From NCBI GenBank assembly GCA_945787425.1, contig CALZHO010000050.1, positions 1 through 6,339 of the forward strand: DNA of 6,339 nt, given 5' to 3'. Positions within the stretch are counted from its first letter, which is position 1. Every line of letters starts with the position of its first letter. This document shows positions 1-5,537 of this stretch, one piece after another. The DNA comes from an uncultured Bacteroidales bacterium. Lineage in GTDB: Bacteria; Bacteroidota; Bacteroidia; Bacteroidales; Paludibacteraceae. The notes under the pieces were generated by a model that searched no databases, was not told the DNA's origin, and saw nothing but the letters and a program-made list of their open reading frames with translations. A program made the position numbers and the translations under genes.

Positions 1-126
1 GCTACGGCTCATCTCCCCGCCACAGATGATTGCGGTATAGTGCATGAGCATATGCCTGATATACCCATCTACATTGTGGAGGGTGAAGAGCAAAACAAGA
101 AAATTACATTTAAAGAAGATATTTGA
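1..126 (+). CDS. IspD/TarI-like cytidylyltransferase, 3' end only
   Basis: Only the last 41 residues are visible; the reading frame is open from base 1 to a TGA at 124-126. The piece carries the C-terminal signature of the IspD/TarI cytidylyltransferase family: a TDDCGIVHEH stretch at visible residues 8-17 (family TDD[A/C]xxVE) and GEEQNKKITFKEDI at the end (family GxxxNxKITxxEDL). Family members transfer CMP from CTP to a polyol phosphate, either methylerythritol 4-phosphate (IspD) or ribitol 5-phosphate (TarI). In a polysaccharide locus a TarI-like role, making CDP-ribitol or a similar donor, is more likely than isoprenoid synthesis, but this fragment cannot decide. The acyltransferase gene starts 53 nt downstream. 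A diverged second copy of this tail lies at 1184-1240. Confidence 0.75.
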   Translation, partial: ATAHLPATDDCGIVHEHMPDIPIYIVEGEEQNKKITFKEDI

Positions 127-129
127 TAA

Positions 130-137
130 TAAATTTG
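130..137 (+). promoter_or_regulatory. Possible Bacteroides-type -7 promoter element
   Basis: TAAATTTG matches the Bacteroides sigma-ABfr -7 consensus TAnnTTTG exactly. It lies in the AT-rich 53-nt gap ahead of the acyltransferase, 42 nt before the ATG. A good -33 TTTG is missing: the nearest candidate is TTTA at 109-112, with a slightly short 17-nt spacing. In such AT-rich DNA an 8-mer with six specified bases can occur by chance. If real, it would give the acyltransferase a start site of its own inside the operon. Confidence 0.3.
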
Positions 138-179
138 CATATATCAAACATTTCCAACTTTTTCAAACACTAATTTCAT

Positions 180-1181
180 ATGGCAATCACCCGAAACTGG
201 CATATTGATCTTGTAAAAACAATCGCAATGACCTTAGTAGTTATGCAACATGCATGGTCCATGCTCGAGTTAGACGTCCCATCTTTAGGGTTCGTATGCG
301 GTGGCTACCGTGCCATCGTGACAGTAGGTGTTCCGCTCTTTGTATTTGCATCGGGTGTATTATTACTCAATCGCAATCCAGAACCTTTAGGAATGTTTTA
401 TACTAAACGCCTCAAACGTATTCTTATTCCTTTTGTTATACTCGCTTTGGTAATGTATATAATTTCTATTGCCGTAGGATTATATGGTTGGTGGGATGGA
501 AATATTGTAAATGCTATTCAACAATTTATTCCGTCATTATTAGAGAATAAGATTAACATCTCGCATTGGTTTGTTCATATGCTCCTTGCACTATATATCG
601 TAACACCTTTTCTACAGCATACGTTACACAAACTATCAAAACGCGAAATACAAGGTGTTCTTTTAGTATGGACAATAGGCATGGTTCTCCGACAAATATA
701 CCCCAACATGTCTATTCTTGCATACACATCTGCTCTATGGACATATTTAGGAGTATATATCGCAGGATATTACGTTAGTAAATATGCTATTAATAATGTT
801 CGTTACCTTTATATTGGCATCATCTGTACGTTCATTCTCTATGCAATAGGAGCTTTCACTGATTGCGTAGTCAAATTAAATGTACCACTTACCGCTATTT
901 TCTTGGGAATGACATGTTTAAACATACCCACCTATAATATACATACGAGTGTCCTCGGACAATTTATTACAAAAATAAGCAGATATAGTTATACAATATA
1001 CTTGTTACATGTAATGGCTATTCGTGCCATTTATATGTTGACAATAACATATATTCCAATCTCCCTTATTCCATTTATCCCATTGATAATTACACCATTG
1101 ATAATAATTATTTTTTACGTATTCTGCACAATATACGATAAAATAAGATGGTTACCAAACAATATCATAGGCATAGGATAA
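180..1181 (+). CDS. Acyltransferase family 3 membrane protein (O-acyltransferase)
   Basis: This 333-residue integral membrane protein belongs to the acyltransferase-3 (OafA/WecH-type) family. Members typically move an acetyl or other acyl group from a cytoplasmic donor onto a sugar of a surface glycan. Visible signatures in order: WHIDLVKTIAM...VVMQHA at residues 7-25 with the conserved His24; VPLFVFASGVLLL at 51-63 (family FFxxSGfxl); basic RLKRILIPF at 77-85; HWFVHMLLALYIVTPFL at 129-145; and ISRYSYTIYLLHV at 266-278. About ten hydrophobic segments fill the length, and the size is normal for the family. The ATG at 180 begins the N-terminal helix directly, and no Shine-Dalgarno sequence is seen. 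The gene is clearly more AT-rich than its neighbours (about 28% GC over 1021-1140), and it is bracketed by two copies of the upstream gene's tail, so recent acquisition is likely. The acyl group and acceptor are unknown. Confidence 0.88.
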   Translation: MAITRNWHIDLVKTIAMTLVVMQHAWSMLELDVPSLGFVCGGYRAIVTVGVPLFVFASGVLLLNRNPEPLGMFYTKRLKRILIPFVILALVMYIISIAVGLYGWWDGNIVNAIQQFIPSLLENKINISHWFVHMLLALYIVTPFLQHTLHKLSKREIQGVLLVWTIGMVLRQIYPNMSILAYTSALWTYLGVYIAGYYVSKYAINNVRYLYIGIICTFILYAIGAFTDCVVKLNVPLTAIFLGMTCLNIPTYNIHTSVLGQFITKISRYSYTIYLLHVMAIRAIYMLTITYIPISLIPFIPLIITPLIIIIFYVFCTIYDKIRWLPNNIIGIG

Positions 1182-1183
1182 AC

Positions 1184-1240
1184 AAATTAGTCCTCGGCGA
1201 AAAGCAAAACAAGAAAATAACATTCAAAGAAGATATATAA
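1184..1240 (+). pseudogene. Remnant of an IspD/TarI-like gene 3' end (recombination scar)
   Basis: Frame 2 from 1184 reads KLVLGEKQNKKITFKEDI and then TAA. Its last 14 residues match the tail of the gene at 1-126 (GEEQNKKITFKEDI) at 13 of 14 positions. At DNA level, 1196-1240 and 82-126 agree at 39 of 45 bases. Of the six differences, four are synonymous third-position changes, one changes Glu to Lys, and one swaps TGA for TAA. There is no start codon and nothing of the rest of the gene, so it cannot make a protein. It begins 2 nt after the acyltransferase stop and ends 5 nt before the fusion gene's ATG. The likely origin is an older allele of the cytidylyltransferase gene that once sat directly in front of the fusion gene. 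Confidence 0.8.
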
Positions 1241-1245
1241 CGACT

Positions 1246-3033
1246 ATGCAAGCAGTCATTTTAGCAGCAGGAATGGGCAAACGCCTTGGCGATCTGACCA
1301 AAGGTAATACCAAATGTATGATTCAAGTGGGCAACGAGACACTCATCAGCCGTTTGTTGCACCAGTTGGATAAACAAGCTCTATCGCGTATTGTACTCGT
1401 TGTAGGTTACAAAGCGCAAGAACTCAAAGACTATCTTGCTACCTTATCCTTCAACACACCGATTGAGTTTGTAGAAAATACCGTTTATGACCAAACTAAT
1501 AATATCTATTCACTCTATCTCGCTAAAGATTATTTAACACGAGAAGACACACTTCTCTTTGAATCAGACCTAATCATGGAAGATGCTGTCATTGAGAAAC
1601 TGCTCAATCACTCTTATCCAGACTTAGCATTGGTGGATAAATATGAGAGTTGGATGGATGGCACCGTTGTAACTATTGATGAAGAAAATCGTATTCAACG
1701 CTTTATACCGAACAGTCAATTTAAATACGAAGAGATTCATTCTTACTACAAGACAGTCAATGTGTATAAGTTCTCACAGCAGTTTTCAGCCAATATGTAC
1801 GTGCCCTTTATGGAGGCATATTGCACGGCATTAGGCAAAAACGAATACTACGAACAAGTTCTCCGCGTCATCACCATGCTAGATAATTCAAGTATGCGTG
1901 CCTTGCCACTCACAGGAGAACTATGGTACGAAATAGATGATATTCAAGACCTTGACATTGCAGAATCTATCTTCACAGACCATCAATACGATTTGCTTTG
2001 TTCACGCTATGGCGGCTATTGGCGCTATCCACACATGTTGGACTACTGCTATTTAGTCAATCCATATTTCCCTAACCAACGCATGCGTGACGAACTATCC
2101 GCCAGTTTCAATCGCTTATTGACCGAATACCCATCTGGGCAACGAGTAAATAGTCTGTTAGCAGCCAAAGACTTTGGTGTAAAACAAGATTATATGGTTG
2201 TAGGCAATGGTGCAGCAGAGCTCATTAAAGTATTATTCGAGCAGGTATTAGGTAAAGTGGGAGTGATACGCCCTACTTTTGAAGAATATCCAAACCGCTT
2301 GATGCCCGAGCAAATAGTAGCATATCAAACACAGTCACCTGATTTCAAATACACCGCAGACGACTTGATGCAATACTTTGCGAATAAAAACATCTGGTCA
2401 TTGGTGCTTATCAATCCAGATAATCCAACAGGAAATTACATCCCTTATGCCGATTGTTTGCGATTAGCTCAGTGGTGTCAAGAACGCAATATCATCTTCA
2501 TATTAGATGAAAGTTTCATCGATTTCTCTACCGAGCACCCAACCTTCTTCAGTAATGATATTCTAGAAAAATACAGCAACTTAGTAGTTATCAAGAGCAT
2601 ATCCAAATCCTATGGTGTGCCAGGATTACGATTAGGTATATTAGCCACTTCTAATGCAATGCTGATGACCAATCTCCGTCGTGCAGTTTCGATATGGAAC
2701 ATCAATTCATTTGCAGAGTTCTTCTTGCAGATTTTAGGTAAATACGAACGTCCATATCAGCAAGCAATGACTGCTTTCCGCGCGGAGCGCGAGCGTTTTG
2801 TAGAAGAATTACAAGCAATCGAATATTTGCATGTTATTCCATCTGAAGCCAATTATCTACTTTGCGAAGTATTGCCACCGCATACACCACGCGAATTGGC
2901 AATCCAGCTGCTCAAAAAGTACAACATCCTCATCAAGGATTGCACTTCAAAGTGCCATGCACCATACATCCGCATCGCAGTCCGCGATACAAAGGATAAC
3001 AACCAACTCATCGCTGCACTCCGAACATTATGA
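1246..3033 (+). CDS. Bifunctional LicC-like nucleotidyltransferase / CobD-HisC-like PLP enzyme
   Basis: This 595-residue protein joins two enzymes. Residues 1 to about 245 are a LicC-like nucleotidyltransferase: LAAGMGKRLG at 6-15 with TK at 22-23 (nucleotide binding), TNNIYSLYLAKD at 84-95 (hallmark of LicC/PntC-type cytidylyltransferases), ESD at 106-108 and WYEIDD at 227-232 (metal and substrate residues). Residues about 250-595 are a fold-type I aminotransferase class I/II domain nearest in look to CobD and HisC: GNGAAE at 320-325, NPDNPTG at 390-396, Asp421 in ILDESF, SISKSYGVPGLRLG at 451-464 with Lys454 as the expected PLP Schiff-base lysine, and YIRIAVR at 574-580 with Arg576 as a candidate carboxylate-binding residue. 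Both active sites look intact. The likely job is to make a phosphorylated amino compound by transamination or decarboxylation and activate it with CTP. Substrates are not known. The stop overlaps the next start (ATGA). Confidence 0.85.
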   Translation: MQAVILAAGMGKRLGDLTKGNTKCMIQVGNETLISRLLHQLDKQALSRIVLVVGYKAQELKDYLATLSFNTPIEFVENTVYDQTNNIYSLYLAKDYLTREDTLLFESDLIMEDAVIEKLLNHSYPDLALVDKYESWMDGTVVTIDEENRIQRFIPNSQFKYEEIHSYYKTVNVYKFSQQFSANMYVPFMEAYCTALGKNEYYEQVLRVITMLDNSSMRALPLTGELWYEIDDIQDLDIAESIFTDHQYDLLCSRYGGYWRYPHMLDYCYLVNPYFPNQRMRDELSASFNRLLTEYPSGQRVNSLLAAKDFGVKQDYMVVGNGAAELIKVLFEQVLGKVGVIRPTFEEYPNRLMPEQIVAYQTQSPDFKYTADDLMQYFANKNIWSLVLINPDNPTGNYIPYADCLRLAQWCQERNIIFILDESFIDFSTEHPTFFSNDILEKYSNLVVIKSISKSYGVPGLRLGILATSNAMLMTNLRRAVSIWNINSFAEFFLQILGKYERPYQQAMTAFRAERERFVEELQAIEYLHVIPSEANYLLCEVLPPHTPRELAIQLLKKYNILIKDCTSKCHAPYIRIAVRDTKDNNQLIAALRTL

Positions 3034-3932
3034 GACATATCACCAACGAAGATATAACCAATCTATCCATTTCTCCCACACAATGTGTTGAGTGGGTTAA
3101 GGAAGCATTTTGCATGAAATATAATGCTCAATTGCCACCAAAGATCAGTTTACATCCCCAAGGCAATGACTTCTTTAATACAATGCCTTGCTTATTGCCA
3201 GCATCATACGATCGATTTGGTGTAAAGATTGTATCTCGTATTGCAGGCAACAAACCTTCCTTGCACTCTGATTTGTTATTATACAAAGCTTCTACAGGAG
3301 AGTTGTTATCATTTATGGATGCAGATTGGATTACACAAATGCGGACGGGTGCAGTAGCAGCATTAGCGATTCATACACTACAATCCTCTACAGCCAGCAC
3401 CTATGCCTTTGTGGGATTAGGAAGTACAGCGATAGCCACAATGCAATGCTTACTTGCTATTTTGCCTACAGACAAACCTATTACTTGCAAATTGTTAAGA
3501 TATAAACAACAAGCCGAACAATTCGCTCAACTGTTTGCAGAACATACAAATCTAGACTTTATTGTTGTTGATGATCACGAAGATTTGGTTCGAGACTCTG
3601 ATGTGATTGTATCGGCTGTAACAGAAATGCCGTCTCTCTTCTGTGAAAACAATGATTTATACAAAGAAGGTGTACTTCTCGTCCCTATTCACACGCGCGG
3701 ATTCCAGAACTGTGACTTATTCTTTGATCGCATAATAGCTGATGACAAAGCACATGTATCTGGTTTCAAGTACTTCAATCAATTCAAATCGTTTAACGAG
3801 TTGAGTGAGGTTTTATTAAACCGAATTCCTGCCCGTCTTTCTGACAATGAACGAATCATCGCTTATAACATAGGTTTAGGTTTACACGACATTTATTTTG
3901 CACACCATATTTATGAGAGACTTACTCGTTAA
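3030..3932 (+). CDS. Ornithine cyclodeaminase / mu-crystallin family protein
   Basis: This 300-residue protein, of usual length for the family, matches the ornithine cyclodeaminase/mu-crystallin superfamily throughout. These NAD(P)-dependent enzymes act on amino acids or cyclic imines; members include ornithine cyclodeaminase, alanine dehydrogenase of archaea, ketimine reductases and SbnB. Visible marks: MPCLL at 52-56, FGVKIVS at 63-69 with Lys66, STGELLSFMDADWITQMRTGA at 88-108 (a defining block with Arg105), a Rossmann GLGSTA at 129-134, the HTRGFQNCDLF region at 221-231, IIADDKAHV at 235-243 (family vvvDD), and IGLGLHDIYFAHHIYE at 281-296. The ATG at 3030 overlaps the fusion gene's TGA, which fixes the start and suggests coupled translation. 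Its place between the fusion enzyme and a LicD protein suggests it makes or reduces an amino-acid precursor for the decoration. The specific reaction cannot be read from sequence. Confidence 0.85.
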   Translation: MRHITNEDITNLSISPTQCVEWVKEAFCMKYNAQLPPKISLHPQGNDFFNTMPCLLPASYDRFGVKIVSRIAGNKPSLHSDLLLYKASTGELLSFMDADWITQMRTGAVAALAIHTLQSSTASTYAFVGLGSTAIATMQCLLAILPTDKPITCKLLRYKQQAEQFAQLFAEHTNLDFIVVDDHEDLVRDSDVIVSAVTEMPSLFCENNDLYKEGVLLVPIHTRGFQNCDLFFDRIIADDKAHVSGFKYFNQFKSFNELSEVLLNRIPARLSDNERIIAYNIGLGLHDIYFAHHIYERLTR

Positions 3933-4599
3933 GATAGCCCTTCGTTTGGGTATTTATCAACTAATTGTTGAATACATCAATCGTGTCAAGTTTGCCATTC
4001 AGTCACACCGTATGCGTAAGAATGGTTTGCAGATGCTCAATGCCGCTACCCAAATATTTGATGCTATGCACATACCAGCATTCCTGACCTACGGAGCGCT
4101 TTTAGGTGCTTATCGTGACAAGGGATTTATCTCCTACGACCCCGATATTGACCTAGGTGTATTAGCCAATCAAATACCTACCGATTTGCATGAACAAATG
4201 GCTAAGGCAGGCTTTCAACTCTATCGCCAAAGCGTATTGGCAAATGGACAAGTTTTTGAGGAAACATACATATATAAGAAACTGCACCTCGATATATTCT
4301 ACTACTTCCAAGAGGGCAACGAATACTATAGTATCATTGCTCGTAAACATGAAACCAAAGAATGGAAAGAAGCCAACGCAACAGACGGCTTCCCATGCGA
4401 CCGCAGTTATGTGCCTGCATGCGACTTCGAGAAACGCGAATTCCTCGGACTACAAGTCTATATGCCGATTGATACAGACGGCTGGCTGCGTGCCATATAC
4501 TCCGATTCGTATATGACACCTATCAAAAATTGGAATGCAAAAGATTATGTAACGCGTATCGTGCATAGCAACGATCGCAGTTATAGACGCTTCTTCTAA
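3913..4599 (+). CDS. LicD-family phospho-alcohol transferase
   Basis: The 228-residue product has the LicD/fukutin-related nucleotidyltransferase-fold signature: LTYGALLGAYRDKGFISYDP at residues 58-77 followed by DID at 78-80 (the metal-binding DxD), HLDIFYY at 125-131 with Asp127 as the probable third acidic residue, and a C-terminal YSDSYMTPIKNW at 196-207, where family members have a YGDxW-P motif. LicD proteins move a phospho-group such as phosphocholine from a CDP-linked donor onto a glycan. That fits the CTP-using domains encoded upstream. A TTG at 3898 would add five residues, but I prefer the ATG at 3913. With it, the gene overlaps the preceding one by 20 nt. No Shine-Dalgarno sequence helps the choice. 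The transferred group is inferred, not shown, to be the product of the fusion enzyme. Confidence 0.85.
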   Translation: MRDLLVKIALRLGIYQLIVEYINRVKFAIQSHRMRKNGLQMLNAATQIFDAMHIPAFLTYGALLGAYRDKGFISYDPDIDLGVLANQIPTDLHEQMAKAGFQLYRQSVLANGQVFEETYIYKKLHLDIFYYFQEGNEYYSIIARKHETKEWKEANATDGFPCDRSYVPACDFEKREFLGLQVYMPIDTDGWLRAIYSDSYMTPIKNWNAKDYVTRIVHSNDRSYRRFF

Positions 4600-5498
4600 C
4601 CGCCAAGTAACCCTTTCGTCACATTCTTGCGGAAAAGGACAAGCTTCCATCCTTTCATAGGGTGGAGTTGCAGCGTGTAGATGCATAGCAGTGTCAATGT
4701 TCCACCCCATTTTACTGCCTCCGCAACCAATCGAGAGATATACTTACCTTTTGATATAGCGCGCGTGCGTATGCGTTCGCTACGACCAATTTGTAGGGTT
4801 AAGCGATTGAAATAGTCTTCCTCCAACTTTGCCTGTGGAATGCAATGGTGGAGTACAGGAGTAGGCAGATACAATACCGTCATACCTAAAGCCTTCATCT
4901 TGTCGAAGATATCCTTCTCCTCAGACGCCAAGAGCAGATTGCCTTTTCTGCCCAATTCTGTATTGAACAACCCTACCTTATCAAATACCACTTTTCTATA
5001 CGCAGCGTTTCCACCTCCTGGGTAACGACCTTTTGGGTACTCGCGCACCTTGTCGCCGTAGTTCATCCATGCTGTCAGCAACGCTTTGGTATAGGGCGAC
5101 ATCCACGATGGCTCTGCTGTTTCATACAATGGTTCTATTGGGCCACCTGCTGCCATCGTAGTAGGGTTGTCTGCAAAATGCTCTGCATAGATGCGAATAT
5201 AATCCCTATCTACCAACGCATCATCATCCACATAGATGATTATCTCGCCTTTGGCTTCTTTTATACCTTTATTGCGCGCAGCAGATAATCCCTGCTCTGG
5301 CTCTACTACATAGCGCAGTACCACCTCAGGGTGTGCCATAGAGAACTGCTCACAGACCTGACGCGTATTGTCGGTGCAATTATTGTCCACTAACACAATC
5401 TCGTAGTCCGTTGTTGGATAGTCGTTTTTGGCGATACTCTCCAACAATGGACCAATATATTTCTCACGATTATATGTACAAATAATAAGGGTAATCAT
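4596..5498 (-). CDS. Glycosyltransferase family 2
   Basis: This 300-residue GT-A fold glycosyltransferase of the GT2 family is expected to add a sugar to a lipid-linked or surface glycan from a nucleotide-sugar at the inner face of the membrane. Motifs in order: LIICTYNREKYI at residues 4-15, IVLVDNNCTDNT at 34-45, EQGLSAARNKGI at 68-79, and YVDDDALVD at 89-97 with the DXD-type metal site at 91-93. Then come a glycine-rich GRYPGGGNAAYRK at 157-169, where the acceptor and donor loop is expected, and ASEEKDIFDKM at 191-201 with the acidic catalytic-base region. The last 70 residues are basic, with one hydrophobic stretch (about 264-277) that may touch the membrane. The gene lies 39 nt after the YfhO-like gene and is probably cotranscribed with it. 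Its stop overlaps that of the convergent LicD gene. The sugar specificity is unknown. Confidence 0.9.
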   Translation of the reverse strand: MITLIICTYNREKYIGPLLESIAKNDYPTTDYEIVLVDNNCTDNTRQVCEQFSMAHPEVVLRYVVEPEQGLSAARNKGIKEAKGEIIIYVDDDALVDRDYIRIYAEHFADNPTTMAAGGPIEPLYETAEPSWMSPYTKALLTAWMNYGDKVREYPKGRYPGGGNAAYRKVVFDKVGLFNTELGRKGNLLLASEEKDIFDKMKALGMTVLYLPTPVLHHCIPQAKLEEDYFNRLTLQIGRSERIRTRAISKGKYISRLVAEAVKWGGTLTLLCIYTLQLHPMKGWKLVLFRKNVTKGLLGG

Positions 5499-5499
5499 G

Positions 5500-5525
5500 G
5501 TGTAGCGTGTAGAGTGTACGGTGTA
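5500..5525 (-). repeat. Four-unit 7-bp-period TACACNN repeat before the GT2 start
   Basis: Read on the - strand, the gap between the two genes holds TACAC four times at exact 7-bp spacing (units at 5525-5521, 5518-5514, 5511-5507 and 5504-5500), with two variable bases between units (CG, TC, GC). The array ends one base before the glycosyltransferase ATG, so it lies in the ribosome-loading region. I cannot say whether it has a role. Change in unit number would alter the spacing from the upstream stop but not any reading frame. Confidence 0.7.
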
Positions 5526-5537
5526 AAGGATTGGTTA

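Noticed and set aside
144..169. TCAAACA occurring twice (144-150 and 163-169) as a possible operator.
   Set aside because: Two 7-mers in a short AT-rich stretch are weak evidence, there is no dyad symmetry, and no regulator gene is nearby.
566..778. A 70-codon + strand open frame inside the acyltransferase gene.
   Set aside because: It lies fully inside a well-supported gene in another frame. Its product is rich in Cys, Ser and Thr with no family pattern.
2780..2790. GCGC-GGA-GCGC, a short GC-rich inverted repeat.
   Set aside because: The stems are only 4 bp and lie inside the coding sequence of the fusion gene, where they encode ordinary residues. There is no T-tract to suggest a terminator.
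1246..3033. Phosphonate (2-aminoethylphosphonate) synthesis by a PntC-type fusion.
   Set aside because: The PLP domain carries class I/II CobD/HisC-like motifs, unlike the class V AEP transaminase, and no phosphoenolpyruvate mutase or phosphonopyruvate decarboxylase is visible. It stays open only because the flanks are unseen.
2831..3091. Open frames on both strands at the end of the fusion gene (2831-3091 + and 2853-3038 -).
   Set aside because: They shadow the C-terminal part of the PLP domain, whose YIRIAVR motif shows the true frame.
4381..4500. Local GC peak (about 53%) in the last third of the LicD gene as a possible recombination edge.
   Set aside because: The stretch is too short, GC falls again before the stop, and the LicD motifs continue through it without a break.
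4162..4710. Several open frames on both strands over the LicD gene and the convergent junction (4162-4350 -, 4190-4516 +, 4334-4519 -, 4450-4710 -).
   Set aside because: All overlap strongly supported LicD or GT2 coding sequence, and their products look like out-of-frame translations.
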